From Larix kaempferi (lineage: Eukaryota; Streptophyta; Pinopsida; Pinales; Pinaceae): a stretch of 64,000 bases of DNA. Of this stretch, positions 1-11,067 are shown one piece after another. Numbering within the stretch: the first letter of the stretch is position 1; each line of letters opens with the position of its first letter. The DNA lies in NCBI GenBank assembly GCA_027924585.1, contig BSBM01002077.1, positions 107,001-171,000 of the forward strand. The letters are read 5' to 3'. Under the pieces are notes generated by a model. That model made no database searches, had not been told where the DNA came from, and worked only from the letters and a program-made list of their open reading frames with translations. A program made the position numbers and the translations under genes.

Positions 1-222
1 ACATGCCATATATTTTGCATTTATGTTGCACATAGAGCTATCATGGATTATGTCCTCTCTACTATTTCCTTTTTCTTCCAGACCTTTCTCTTCCCTTTAT
101 CTTGAAACCTTTTTGCAGTATTATTTTCTGTAGGAGTCATTAGTTTGCATTCTCTAGCTATATGTCCATGGTTATTGCATTTGTAACATTCTATATCATA
201 GCTTTGTACAAGTGCAAAGGAG
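1..222 (-). pseudogene. Ty1/copia Gag zinc-knuckle remnant
   Basis: Read on the minus strand from about position 200, the frame gives CYKCNNHGHIARECKL, a perfect CX2CX4HX4C zinc knuckle, followed by a Lys/Arg-rich stretch. This is the nucleic-acid-binding end of a copia Gag, which packages the element RNA in virus-like particles. The frame meets two in-frame TAA stops near positions 50 and 20, where the protease should begin, so the copy is broken. The fragment is cut by the window start on one side and by the G1 LTR at 223 on the other. It is not an obvious continuation of copia B, which begins at 27058 on the far side of G1 in the opposite orientation. Confidence 0.75.
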
Positions 223-1005
223 TGATAATAGCTTTATAGGTAGTGTTAGATATACATTAAACAAGCTATCTTACTATGAAATGGTAAGTTCCAATGTCAG
301 GTATGAAACAATTAACACAAATTTCCTAAGATATTTAATTAATTATCAAACATTTCTCAAGATTCAAAACCATCATAAACACATCTCATATGGAAGGAAA
401 CTTGAATCATTTCATATTAAGCTAGAGAAGAAAGTATATATCTACCATGGAGCTTGATGCGCATCCTTCTTCTTTTGCCATGAGCTATCATTTCTCCACC
501 CTTGCTTTTGATGAAGTTGAGCTTTCCAATCTTCAAAATATCTCCAACATGCCTTTGCTCTTCCTTTGTCCTATCCTACTATGCCCCAAATGCCTTTGTT
601 TTATAGCATTGGGAAATCGGCTCTCAAGTTTCTCTTTTCAATGTGGGATTGTCCCTTTTCATGATTTTTGATTATTTTTTCTCAAAAAACCACATTCCAT
701 AGTATTTTCAGGCTTTTGTCACAAATTTACGATTTTCAAGCACAATTAATGCAATCTTATGCATTTCTTCTCACTGTTGACTGATGGAGACTAGATTTGA
801 GCCTTCAATTGAGCAATTCAATCACTGAACCTTGTCTCTTTAGGATTTCTCTTTCTTCACTCAATCCTTCTAGTTATGGAAGTAGTGATTAGATCAGAGA
901 GGATTGTTCTCTTCTGTACTTGTCTTCCATCTTCATGCTATGGGCGCATAGTAAAAATATGCTTCTTCCTTCACTTGGTTAAGGGTGTTAATTTGATTGT
1001 TAACA
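223..1005 (-). repeat. G1 3' LTR
   Basis: Nearly identical to 26279-27057, starting TGATAATAGC and ending GTTAACA on the plus strand. In element orientation it begins TGTTAACAATC. The minus strand carries a TATA box, TATAAAAC (598-605), that would drive transcription leftward. Open frames seen within it are not conserved between the two copies beyond what the shared DNA explains. Confidence 0.88.
598..605 (-). promoter_or_regulatory. TATA box of G1 3' LTR
   Basis: Minus-strand TATAAAAC within the LTR, conserved in the partner LTR at 26651-26658. In the 5' copy it would be the element promoter. Assigned by motif and position only. Confidence 0.5.
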
Positions 1006-1017
1006 GATGCCCCCTAA
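1006..1017 (-). promoter_or_regulatory. G1 polypurine tract
   Basis: The minus strand reads TTAGGGGGCATC directly before the LTR start TGTTAACA. A purine-rich run abutting the 3' LTR is the plus-strand DNA primer site of LTR elements, and it fixes the orientation of G1. Confidence 0.65.
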
Positions 1018-3208
1018 TGTGTGAGGTTCGAAGCAGAGCTAAGGGCCGAAATACATTACGAAAATTGATACTGTTTATACTGATACTCTTCAAAATGATA
1101 CTCTTTATTGATCAAAGCAAGGATGAGGAAAGGATAAGCTCACGGGCACAGGATTTAGGATAACATTTGCAAGTCAAACATAGCAATTTCTCAAATATAT
1201 AATATCTTCCTGAGACGGGCATACCCATGCTCACTAGTAAACAAGCATGGCCACGAACAATACACAGTGGATCCATGTCAAAAGTAAATTTTTCAGAAGT
1301 GTAAACATGCACTTTGATGAGTGAGAGAACAAGGTCTTCATTGAACTTATGACATGGTAGTTTAATCTTGCACAGCTAGGGCAGTGCATCGATGGGTGAC
1401 ACAACTTTTTTTCCCAAGGTCTTCAATACAAACTGACAATAGTACGATTTTATATCATGTGAATAAATGAGTTGATGTCGAGCATAATAAAACACCATCT
1501 GATTACCGGTCATTGATGTATACCGTTAACAAATGCGAAGAGGCCCACCGATAATGATGATGGACTCTAAGGTACTGAGTACAAACTAGCAAGTGTGAAT
1601 AGATGTTCTGAAGTCGAACACTTGTAGGATCAAACAATCAGGGGTCATTGATGTATACCCGCTGTCATTTGCGAGGAAACCTGTCACTAATGACTGCAAG
1701 ATCCAAGGTACTATTCGGTTTCTAGATCCATGTCCTAGATGATGATTTGGTGTCGATAAGAATAGATCCATCGGAAGGAGGGCATTAATGCATCCCACAT
1801 CAGCCGATACGAAACAAAAACCAATAGTCTGATATAATTTGGTAGAACTGCGAGATCCAACACTATATACTGACACAAGGAAGGCCGACATGATTGGTCA
1901 GGAATATTTGAGGAATGGCCGACTTGGTTTGAACTTCCCTTGAACACATAGCATGATGCAGAATGGACACTTGGCAACAAACGACTTTGAGTAACCGACC
2001 TTAATGAAATCCGCCAATGCGATATGCATTAACGAAATCTCCATTGGTGATGGGAATGATAACCCATCGGTGGAGATTTTTTCAAAATACTAGTACATTT
2101 TCCTAAGGAAAATGTAGATGGTGTACTGAGAGCGGAGACCAAAGTATGTGTCATGTTCAAGGGTGACAAGGACTGACTGTTGTCATTTTCTTCAATACTA
2201 TAATATGAAGTGATTCAAGTTTCTTCCTTTTTGGATTTTTTTGTTTTTTAATTTTTATGATTTTTCAGTTTATTGGTTTGAAAAAGAATAAAGAATGTTA
2301 TAATACATGGGAGGGAATGAGTGTTGCATGGGCGTACGCCTATTTTTCAAGGGCACGGGTTAGGCCAAGGAAAAGATCCATATTATAAACAAGGGCTAAG
2401 CTAGTTGTACACACTCTTACAAATGTTCCCTTTATGGGTAGGTTATCTGAAGAAGGATTATGTGTCGACGGATGGTGAAATAATACCATGTGACTGAGTG
2501 TATCCAATTTGGTATAATGGCCAAGTAAGAATGGGTCAATGAGGTTTACTTCATGTTGAGTCTTGTGAAAAATGCCAAAATCATAAATCATCATGAATCA
2601 TGGTCCATCTCCAACTACCTGAATCAAATAGTTCGAACTGTCATAGTCTCCAAGTCCTGTAATCAAAACCATTGCACTACCCAACTGTTTAGTCAGAAAC
2701 CAGTTCAAATGTGCATGTAATATCTAAAAAGATATCCAAAAATGAGGAACAATGCATCTTTTTATCATTCAAAAGGCTACAGTTATACATGTATGAATAA
2801 AAGACAAGTAGAAATACCCACTCTTTACCATATTTGTTGTAAGTGAACCCGATGGATGAGAGGAAGCATCTCCTTTCAGCATGAATTTCTAGAAGCTGTG
2901 AACCTTTATTCAGTGATATGCCAATTGTAGGTGAGTTATGATGTGGGACTGGGAAAGTTTGAAATAGTTTCACATGTTTTTTATTTTTCCAAATGTTTTA
3001 ATTATTTTTATGAAATTTTTGGGTTTTATCTTGAAGAAAAAGAAACAAAAAGAGAAAAGTATTTACACTATTCTTTTTGATGTGCAAAGTAACACATTTC
3101 TTGGTTTATGATGTAAGCTAATTTATTTTGGATTTTACTTATGTCCTTAAATGACGTATTCAATTAAAATGCCATGAATAATGTACATGCTTGCTTTTTG
3201 GTATGATG
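1018..3208 (-). other. G1 3' non-coding region
   Basis: About 2.2 kb between the second RNase H and the polypurine tract with no coding region I can recognise. It contains two imperfect copies of a roughly 135-bp unit that begin at 1508 and 1643 (shared GGTCATTGATGTATACC). It also has two adjacent inverted repeats at 2034-2082 and 2094-2116. Long 3' untranslated regions are common in Tat elements. Short open frames here look like chance. Confidence 0.6.
2034..2116. repeat. Twin inverted repeats (hairpins) in G1 3' region
   Basis: The first pair of arms, GAAATCTCCA at 2034 and TGGAGATTTTTTC near 2071, is extended inward by GATGGG/CCCATC. The second is a perfect 11-bp inverted repeat with a one-base centre (TACATTTTCCT, A, AGGAAAATGTA; 2094-2116). 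Both would fold in RNA of either strand. Function unknown. Confidence 0.6.
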
Positions 3209-3631
3209 TTAATGACTTAGATGCCAACTAAGTACGTAGTTGGCTAACGAATCAGCCAAACTATTCATACTTCTAGGAACGTGAATATATTCAATAAACT
3301 CCAATTGACGTTCTAAAAGACGCACTCACAGAAACTTTCTAAATAGTGTAGGATGTCGAACCTGATACTGACCATTAAACTAAGATACAACTAATTTCAA
3401 GTCTAGTTTGACTATTATTTGTCGGATGCCAAGGGTGATAGCCTCGACAAGAAGCTCAATGACTGCGCTATATTCTTCAACATTGTTGGTTGCATATCTG
3501 AGAAAAATGCCTCCTGAACTAAAAACTTCATCATTGGGTGTGAAAATCACCCATGCGGTGCAAGCAATGTTCCGAGAACTACGGCTGGCACCATCTACAT
3601 ATCCCAAATATGTGAAGGTTTCTTGTGCCAT
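3209..3631 (-). pseudogene. G1 additional RNase H (aRH), after integrase
   Basis: The frame carries an RNase H fold of the type found as a second RNase H in plant Tat elements. It shows YVDGAS with the first catalytic Asp, NNVEEYSAVIELL with the Glu, KLDLKLVVS where SDSxLVV is usual, and a C-terminal RSMNSLADSLAN with the last Asp. The enzyme would cut RNA in RNA/DNA hybrids during reverse transcription. It follows the integrase C-terminus (ends near 3595) in another frame. Two in-frame stops lie between the LVVS block and the last Asp block. The usual gypsy RNase H is also present, at 11068-11650, so this element has two. I cannot exclude that it was translated as part of a longer polyprotein. 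Confidence 0.78.
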
Positions 3632-4220
3632 CTACCAAAGTGACAATGCCAAGCAAGATAAGTGTGTGCCGAAACAACTAATGTATAAGCGTTTATACAA
3701 AGAATACAACAAGTGTTGTGAGGCATCAGATAGAGACCATTTCTGATCTCCAACATGGGTTCCCCATCATAATTGATCAATTCATAAGCTCCTCTCTTTA
3801 ACACGGTTTTGACTACAAGTAGACCAAACCATTTCGGTACAAATTTCCCTTCTCCGATTTTGTCTTGGTTTTGGTCATAAACTAAAACCAAGTCTCCTTC
3901 AAAAAAGACTCGTGGGAGAGCTGACTTGTCATATTGCGTTTTGACCCTTTTCTTGTGTGCTTCTACATTTAGAGAAGCTTCCCTTCTAGTTTCATCTAGA
4001 GAATGAAGATGGAGAAACCTTTCTTCTTCTAAAGAAGTGTTAGGTAGGAGTTCGACTGCTATTTTCAATGATGGGATTTCGCATTCAATAGGCAACACAA
4101 CGTCCTCTCCATAAACCAATTGGAAAGGAGTGAATCCGGTTGCGGTTTTAGCAGTGGTTCAGTAAGCCCAAAGAGCGGTGAACAACATCAAGTGCCAGAT
4201 AGTTTTGTTCGTATCAATCG
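3595..4220 (-). pseudogene. G1 integrase, C-terminal part
   Basis: This continues the integrase broken off at 10404 by element C. Visible are GFTPFQLVYGEDVVLPIE (the conserved P-x-x-L-V-Y-G region after the catalytic core) and, 60-100 residues on, the GDLVLV and GKFVPKWFGLLVVK motifs of the C-terminal DNA-binding region. The usual final Asn-Gly-xx-Leu ending is present as NGLYLM near 3750. One stop lies near 4160, just inside the junction. Removing C and one copy of its TCCTC duplication rejoins the two halves in register as far as I can judge by eye. The enzyme inserts the element DNA into the genome. Confidence 0.85.
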
Positions 4221-4225
4221 TCCTC

Positions 4226-4600
4226 TGTGAAGCACCTGCAACAATTAATTAATAAGAATATGCAAAATAGCAGAAATGACAGAACTCAGAATCACTTTTA
4301 TATTGATCACAGTCCACTTCGAGGGGGAAACCTCCTTTGAGCAAGCTCAATACAAATAACTTCGCGGTGCCTTCATAAGTCTCAACACACACTTATATAC
4401 TAAGTCTAGGTGCCAATACTATGGGTCAAAACCATGGGCCACTACAAACTATGGATCAACAAAACTACGGGCGACTTACAAAGCATATGCACCAACAACA
4501 ATAACACAAACTATTGATCAACAAATACTATGGGACGACTTACAAAGCATATGTGTCCAACAACAATATACTAACAAAGTAAAGACATGGGTTCTTAACA
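4226..4600 (-). repeat. C 3' LTR
   Basis: 375 bp, TGTGAAGC to CTTAACA on the plus strand, matched by 10029-10403. A minus-strand TATATAAG lies near 4390-4400. The purine run AAGGGGGAGGGGA on the minus strand abuts it at 4601-4615. Confidence 0.92.
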
Positions 4601-4622
4601 TCCCCTCCCCCTTAAAAAAATC
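4601..4622 (-). promoter_or_regulatory. C polypurine tract
   Basis: The minus strand reads a T run, then AAGGGGGAGGGGA, directly before the LTR start TGTTAAG. This is the classical plus-strand primer position and confirms minus orientation. Confidence 0.75.
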
Positions 4623-4629
4623 TTTGTCC

Positions 4630-5910
4630 TCAAAGTTTTAGATGTGGAAATTGTTGTTGAATCCAAAGGAGTGGTTCCCATGTAGCATCCTCTGGTTGCA
4701 TGCCGTGACACTGAATTAAGGCCTCTGTGATAGAGCGAGAGCGAAGCTGACGAGTGCGCCGATTGAGGATGGCCTCTGGCTCCAAAAGGATGGATCCTTC
4801 ATTATCCAGTTCGGGTAAAATCGTTTGTCCACTAATATTGGTGCCAAGAACTTTCTTCATACAAGAGACATGAAAGACTAGATGAATGCAGGAAGAAGGA
4901 GGAAGTTCCAATTTATAAGCAATGGACCCAATCTTCTGAAGAATCCGATATGGCCCATAGAAATTTGGAGCGATATTATGACGCCCTTTGAGTTTCAGGG
5001 AGGATTGCTTGTACGGCTGGAGATGAAGAAAAACCATATATCCTACTTGAAAAGTGTGCTCAGAACGGTGTTGATCAGCTTGTTGCTTCATGCGATTTCT
5101 TTCCATGTGAAGATTGTCCCGCAAAATGCGAAGAATCTGATCGCGGTTTCGAAGGACCATGTCAACTTCCTGAACCGATGAACTGTTGGGGGTGTATGGA
5201 AGAAGAACTAGAGGTGCCTGACCATAGACTTCTTCATATGGGGTCATTTTAGAGGTAGTTTGGTAAGAGGTATTGTACCACCATTCAGCGAGAGGGAGCC
5301 ACTTTGCCCACTGATGTTGTTGTTCAGAGGTGAAGCAACAAAGATAAGTTTCAAAGCATTTATTGATAATTTCAGTCTGACCATCTGTTTGTGGGTGATA
5401 CCCTGAACTCATCTTCAGTTTGGTGCCAGTGTGGCGAAATAGTTCTGTCCAAAAATGACTGGTGAAAGTCGCATCACGATCCGAGACAATGGAAGAAAGG
5501 ATGCCATGAAGACAAAAGATCTGGTCCAGGAAAATTTGAGCGACTGAGGAGGCTATATAGGGATGGCTGAGAACACAAAAATGACTATATTTGGAGAGGC
5601 AATCAACCACAACGAGAATCACTGTCTTCCCGCCAGATTTAGGGAGCCCTTCAATGAAATCCATAGAAATATCTGTCCAAATCCATGTAGGTATGGAAAA
5701 GGGTTCGAGCAATCCTGGAAGGAGTGTTGTTTCACCCTTATTGCGCTGGCAGGTATCACATTCAACCACCATCTGTTGAATTGTCCTTTTCATGCCCTAC
5801 CAAAAGAAGTTACGTTGTTCCCGTTCATACGTTTTGAGGAACCCAGAGTGCCCTACCGATGGAGAAGCATGGAGTTCATAGAAGACAGCTTGTTGAAGAT
5901 CTGTGCTCTA
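4630..5910 (-). pseudogene. C integrase with chromodomain-like tail
   Basis: Integrase of a chromovirus. The upstream part (5793-5910) has the zinc-binding HH motif (ELHASPSVGHSG) and then CDTCQRNK, interrupted by one TAG stop just before GMKRTIQQ. The core shows WTDISMDFIEGLP (first Asp), SIVSDRDATF (second Asp) and the GYHPQTDGQTEIINK block with the catalytic Glu. The C-terminal part has GDxV-like GYMVFLHLQPYKQ and YGPYRILQKIG. It ends in a chromodomain-like module with the diagnostic EDATWEPLLWIQQQFP near the last 25 residues. From GMKR to the stop it is open for 387 codons. Chromodomains of this kind are thought to steer integration to marked chromatin. Confidence 0.9.
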
Positions 5911-6745
5911 GGGAAGCACCAGATGACCCTTGTATCTCAGAGAAGCACCATCCCAAGAGTAATGTGGTATAGTAGAAAGGTTGTTGGTCAAGCGTTGGAT
6001 GATTTGAGATAAGGAAGAGTCATTGACATAACCCTGTTGAACAAATTGCAACCAATTTGGAACAAGCATAAAAATAGCTAAAAGAGAACCTTGGGCATCA
6101 AATGTGCGAGAAAGAGCATCTGCAACAATATTGTCTTTACCCTTATTGTAAGTGATCTCATAGTCATAACCCATGAGTTTGCTAACCCATTTCTGTTGTG
6201 CTGGGGAGGAGACACATTGTTCCAAGAAATATTTCAGACTCTGGTAATTAGTCTTGATGCAGAAATGATTCCCTAATAGGTATGGTCGCCACTTCTGTAC
6301 TGCATGCAAAATAGCCATCATTTCCTTCTCATATGTAGAGGTAGCTAAATTCTTACCTAAAAGGGCTTTGCTGGTGAATGCAATGGGGTGTTCATCTTGA
6401 AGGAGAACAACACCAAGTCCATTGCCGCAAGCATCACTCTCAATAGTGAAGGGCTTGGAAAAATCGGGCATAGCTAGAACAAGTGTAGTACACATCGCTT
6501 GTTTTAGTTTGTCAAATGCACACTGAGCAGCATGTGTCCATGTAAAAGCATCCTTTTTCAATAGAGAAGTTAATGGAGCTGCAATCTTCCCATAATCCTT
6601 GACAAACTTGCGGTAGTAGCTAGTCAACCCCAAAAAACCACGAAGGCTCTTGAGTGTCTGAGGATGCGGCCAATTGTTCATGGCATCGATTTTGGCAAGA
6701 TCCACACGAACCCCTTGTGCTGAGCTAATGTGGCCGAGATACTCA
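5911..6745 (-). pseudogene. C RNase H domain
   Basis: The gypsy RNase H follows directly from reverse transcriptase. The connection motif LRGFLGLTSYYRKFVKDYG is followed by FTIESDACGNGLGVVLLQ (catalytic Asp), AFTSKALLGKN, STYEKEMMAILHAVQKWRPYLLG (Glu region), TNYQSLKYFLEQ and NIVADALSR. It degrades the RNA strand of hybrids during cDNA synthesis. The frame is open for 265 codons from 6705. A stop at its upstream edge (after KCVFG) separates it from reverse transcriptase. Confidence 0.88.
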
Positions 6746-7350
6746 ACTTCCTTCTATCCAAAAACACATTTAGACTGCTTGGCGTGGAGATGATGGTCAG
6801 AGAAAAATTGCATGACAAGATCCAGATGCTGGAGATGTTCATCCCATGTTTTACTGTAGATGAGGATATCATCAAAGAATACCAGAATGAATTTCCGCAC
6901 GTAGGGTCGAAATATTTTATTCATTAAGGCCTGGAATGTGGAAGGAGCATTAGTGAGCCCAAAGGGCATGACCAAAAACTCTTAATGGCCATCATGTGTG
7001 CGGAAAGTTGTTTTAGGGATATCATCCTCATGAACCCGAATTTGATGATACCCAGAACGAAGATCCAACTTGGAGAAAAATTGAGCCCCATGAAGATCAT
7101 CAAGAAGCTCATCAACAAAGGAATTGGAAACTTATCCTTGATGGTGAGGTGATTAAGTGCTCGGAATTCAATGCAAAGGCGTCATGACCCATCTTTTTTG
7201 CGGACAAGAAGAACTGGAGAAGAAAAGGAACTAGTGCTTGGGCAAATAATACCTTGCTTCAATAAGTCCCAAACGAGCATTTCAATCTCTATTTTTTGGT
7301 GAAATGGGTAGAAATAGGGCCTGATGTTTGGAGGAACGCTACCAGGAAGG
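6746..7350 (-). pseudogene. C reverse transcriptase
   Basis: The reverse transcriptase is split over two frames. The N-terminal part has [32 protein letters not shown] near 7130-7250. The C-terminal part has [19 protein letters not shown] and the active-site block [10 protein letters not shown] (6754-6975). A TAA replaces the expected aromatic codon in the HDGHxEFLV motif at about 6980, and a frameshift lies near 7100. The FFDD version of the usual YxDD box occurs in many gypsy elements. The copy cannot be translated as one protein. Confidence 0.87.
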
Positions 7351-7352
7351 AG

Positions 7353-8210
7353 CTAAATACAATGGTCTTTTGGCCTTGAAGGTGGAAATCCCACTGGTTC
7401 AGCAAAGTCACCTATATATCGATCCAGAATTTGTTGTAGATCCAAAGGAGTAGTGGAGACCGCTGATGGTTGCATATGAATGGAATGGATCTGAGTGATG
7501 ACACCATGTGAATTCTTCTTGAGGAGTTTTTCCATTCGATGTGAATTGATGATGCTGAGAGACCCTGGTAGTAATCCTGTCAATGTGTGTTTTTGTCCAT
7601 TGAGGGAAAACTGCATCCAAAGTTCAGCAAAATCCCATAAGATAGGGCCAAGTGTGCGTAGCCATTCAGTGCCCAAAACCACATCATATCCGCCTAAGGT
7701 CAAGGCAAACATGTCAGAGCGCAAGGCATAATCTCCCATAGAGATACACACATTTAGACACTTCCCTTTACAAGGTAAGGTGCCCCCATTGGCAACCATG
7801 ACTTCAAAGTTGGAGCAAGGATGGATAAAACAATCAGCTTGTTTGGCAATCCGAGGGTTAATGAAATTATGAGTGCTACCAGAATCAATGAGTATTGTAA
7901 GAGGAAGCTTCTTGAAGTAACCCCTAACCCGCATTGTTTGGGGGGTGGTGATTCCAGCTAAAGCATGGAGAGATATCTCTGGCTGGTCATCCTGAGACGG
8001 AGGGTCAATAGGCAGTTCCTGAATGTCGAACTGAGCATCCATTGTTTCTGGATCTTCGTCACCAATTTCAGAGGCAGGCAGAGAATCCACATCCAAGAGA
8101 TAGAGCTTTTGCTGAGCACATCTATGTCCCCGAGTGAATTTCTCATCACAATTATAGCAAAGCCCCTTTTCTCTGCGTGCTTGCATCTCTGTTTCAGACA
8201 AACGCTTGAT
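7353..8210 (-). pseudogene. C Gag C-terminus and aspartic protease
   Basis: Open for 282 codons from 8201. It begins with the chromovirus-type zinc knuckle CYNCDEKFTRGHRC at residues 15-28. About 80 residues later comes the retroviral-type aspartic protease motif LIDSGSTHNFI, then VVLGTEWLRTLGPILWDF, the usual end of the fold. The protease would process the polyprotein. A stop ends the frame just before the reverse transcriptase linker. In an intact relative it would continue into pol without a break. Confidence 0.85.
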
Positions 8211-8950
8211 AGGAGTTGGTCGAGGAGCCTGCGGTATAGGTGGTCATTGAGAACCCATATTTCGGAAGGGAACAAAGGTGTGCTTGGAGCATTGTTGGGC
8301 TATAAACTTGTCTTCTGCCAACTTATCCAACCCTAGGGCTTCCATCATTGTGTTGGGACAGAACATTTTGACCTCAGAGCGAATGGCATCCTTTAGACCA
8401 CTAATAAAACAACTCTAGTAAAAGTCATCAAACAATCCTTCGGTATGGTTGGCTAGTTTCTCAAATTCGGTTTGATACTCTCTCACAGTGCCAATTTGGA
8501 GAAGTTTAGTGAGGGCTCCTGTGAAGTCATCAAAAGCACTAGGACCAAATCGTTGCAAAAGGAGCTGGAAAAAGTCTGGCCATTTTAGCTCTTCATGAGC
8601 CTTGATGTACCAACGGTACCATTGAAGAGCTTCCTGTTCCAAATGAAAGGATGCAAGCGGAACTTTGTTGACATCAAAAGTATTATACAAACTTAAATAT
8701 TGTTCTGCACGATAGATCCATCCAGTTGGATCAGTACCATTGAAGCGAGGAAAATCAAGCTTCAGACCACGGGAATTGCTGGAAGAAGAGAACCCATTGT
8801 CTGATGAAGACTCGAACTATCGTTTGTTGTTCATAGCTGAATGTTCAGGATGGAGGCCGAGAAATTTTTCATCCAGATCCTGGAGTTTGGCTTGGATGGC
8901 TGCAAGTGCTTCTTCCATGGTTTTTGCTCCTGCACGGGTGACAACCATAA
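8211..8950 (-). pseudogene. C Gag N-terminal and capsid part
   Basis: The start is probably at VVTRAGAKTMEEALAAIQAKL (about 8948), a typical chromovirus Gag opening with an acidic helix. A Met codon lies just upstream. The capsid region reads VPLASFHLEQEALQWYRWYIK, LLQRFGPSAFDDFTGALTKLLQIGTVREYQTEFEKLANH (8415-8690), the conserved Retrotrans_gag pattern. Stops at about 8414 and near 8820 interrupt it. A plus-strand T/G homopolymer run (8960-8979) lies immediately upstream of the start. Confidence 0.82.
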
Positions 8951-10028
8951 CCAGGAGTTTTTTTTTTTGGGGGGGGGGTTGACTGGGTAGGAAAACAAAA
9001 ACAGAAACTACTTCAGTAAAGGAAAATATGGATTTGGGAAAAAATCTGAAGGGTAATTGGGGTTTGACTAGGTTTTGGACACTGTCAAATAGACAGGGAA
9101 GCAAAAAATGAGGATTTCAGAAGCGGGGTGAAAGAATGGGAAAATTGGGCAGAAGGGGACAAAGAAGCAGAATTCTGAAAGGAACTCTGTGGTAAAATTT
9201 GAAGGTGATTGGGTGAAATCTGAGGAAGTTATGGAAAACCCTAAAAATAGACAAATGTGGGATTTCGGGCTTTGGGAAGTGGAATTGGGGATAGGGTCCT
9301 CAGGAATGAAATATGCAAAATGGGATGACAGGGGTTCCCCAAAAATTTCAAGGGAAACAGAGTGAAAACAAGGGAGATATGGAGAAAAAACTGAATTATA
9401 TATATATATATATATTCCAGACTGGAGCAGCAATGGATCGGAAGGGATCTGAAACAGATAGATCTGCAACGGCCTAGAAGTGAGCGGAAATAGAGGGATT
9501 TGAAACGGCGCCGAATGGATTGAAAACGGCTCTGAATGGATTGAAAATGGTTGGATCTGGAACGGCTTTCAGAATGGATCTGAAACGGTGCAGCAGTGAT
9601 CGACAACAGTTCAGCTGAAAATAGATATGGACCCCAGGTAAGTGCGGCTTCGTAACAGTTCAGGGGTTTCACTCGGCCACCAATGTTGTCTGACAGCTTA
9701 CGTATTGGGTCAGTACCCCTCACTCCATGGCTCAGGTAAAACTGATAACCGCTTTGCCACAAACGACTGCTCTTGGTTTACCTCACGGGTGGGAACTAGT
9801 CAATCAGGTAGGGGTCGTTGCTCTTTTCGCTAGCAGGTCCTCTCAATTGGCCAGCTACTTCGGGGTTCCTGTGGTACTCCTCACAATGAATTTTAGGGCT
9901 TATGCCCAAGTACTTCCCACAGTTAAGCGGATAGGGATTATTCCCAAATCCGAACCTGTAACAGATGCGAAAAACAAATTTGGTAGAAATTTCACCGAGC
10001 GAGCCCAAGAAATTGCTCTCATACCAGA
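8951..10028 (-). other. C 5' leader region
   Basis: About 1.1 kb between the primer-binding site and gag. No protein recognised. It contains a (TA) run at about 9398-9416 and loosely repeated GGATCTGAAACGG units at 9440-9600. Its right end holds the primer site at 10015-10026. Confidence 0.6.
10015..10026 (-). promoter_or_regulatory. C primer-binding site
   Basis: The minus strand reads TGGTATGAGAGC two bases after the 5' LTR end. It is one base off the TGGTATCAGAGC motif complementary to plant initiator Met-tRNA, the usual minus-strand primer. Confidence 0.75.
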
Positions 10029-10403
10029 TGTGAAGCACCTGTAACAATTAATTAATAAGAATATGAGAAATAGCAGAAATGACAGAACTCAGAATCACTT
10101 TTATATTGATCACAGGCCACTTCGAGGGGGAAACCTCCTTTGAGCAAGGTCAATACAAATAATTTCACGGTGCCTTCATAGGTCTCAACATACACTTATA
10201 TACTAATTCTAGGCGCCAATACTATGGGTCAAAACCATGGGCTACTACAAACTATGGATCAACAATACTACGGGCAACTTACAAAGCATATGCGCCAACA
10301 ACAATAACACAAACTATTGATCAACAAATACTACGGGACGACTTACAAAGCATATGTGTCCAAAAACAATATACTAACAAAGTAAAGACATGGGTTCCTA
10401 ACA
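10029..10403 (-). repeat. C 5' LTR
   Basis: 375 bp, partner of 4226-4600, with about 18 single-base differences and no net length change by eye. The target duplication TCCTC follows at 10404-10408. Confidence 0.92.
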
Positions 10404-11031
10404 TCCTCTGCAACATAATTTTCAAAACCTTGTTGATGGCTTCGACTTGTCCGTTAGCTTGAGGATAATATGGCGAGGAAAAGTCCTGCCGCAATCCTAA
10501 CCGGTTGGTAAGTTCATCCATAAACGAATTCCTAAAGTGGCTTCAGTTATCAGTAGTGATCTCTTTGGGTACAACAAACCTTGCTATCATGTGATTGAAT
10601 AGGAAATATGTTGCAGTTTTACCCGTGCAGTTGAATGTAGGCATCGCTTCATCCCACTTGGTGAAGTAGTCCACTGCTACGATGATGTAGTGGTGGCCAT
10701 CGGCTGAAGGTGGGTTAATAGTTATAAAATCAATTTCCCATTTTGAAAATGGACCCACGGTTACTACAGGGTGTAATGGAGCAGGATGTGGACGCATTTT
10801 TCTTGTGTATATTTGGCAATGGTGACACTTTTTAACCACATTAATGTAATCTTTGAATATTGTAGGCCAAAAGTATCCTACACGCAATATTTTCTGGGCA
10901 ATTGCCAACCCAGAAAGATGACCACCACATGCCCCAGCATGGCAATCATTCAATACTTGTTCAGCTTCCTCGTGTACTAAACAATGTCTTGAGATCATGT
11001 CTACTCTTCGACGGTACAAAGTATCCCCCAT
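10404..11031 (-). pseudogene. G1 integrase, zinc and catalytic core
   Basis: The zinc-binding HHCC part is HAGACGGHLSGLAIAQKILRVGYFWPT followed by CHHCQIY. The core shows KWEIDFITINPP with the first Asp, VDYFTKWDEA, PKEITTDN with the second Asp, and after one TAG stop the YYPQANGQVEAINKVLK block with the catalytic Glu. Reading then runs into chromovirus C at 10404. The protein resumes at 4220. It follows the gypsy RNase H (from 11068) after one stop. Integrase joins element cDNA to host DNA. Confidence 0.9.
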
Positions 11032-11067
11032 GATGAGGTATCTTCGTGCTTGGTGTCGAATGCGACT

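Larger units (their letters stand above)
4226..10403 (-). mobile_element. C: Ty3/gypsy chromovirus inserted in G1 integrase
   Basis: Full-length, 6.18 kb, with 375-bp LTRs at both ends and a perfect 5-bp target duplication TCCTC (4221-4225 and 10404-10408). Minus-strand order is Gag, protease, reverse transcriptase, RNase H, integrase with a C-terminal chromodomain-like block, the layout of plant chromoviruses. By eye the two LTRs differ at about 18 of 375 positions, roughly 95% identity, so it is not a very recent insertion. Several stops and at least one frameshift inactivate pol. It is younger than G1, which it interrupts. Confidence 0.93.

Noticed and set aside
4882-6012. Plus-strand open frames of up to 149 codons opposite the C integrase and RNase H
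   Set aside because: They are shadows of clearly homologous minus-strand pol domains.
9241-9762. Long open frames (about 130-170 codons) in the chromovirus C leader
   Set aside because: No recognisable domain, they overlap each other on the same strand, lie between primer site and gag, and one runs through a (TA) repeat.
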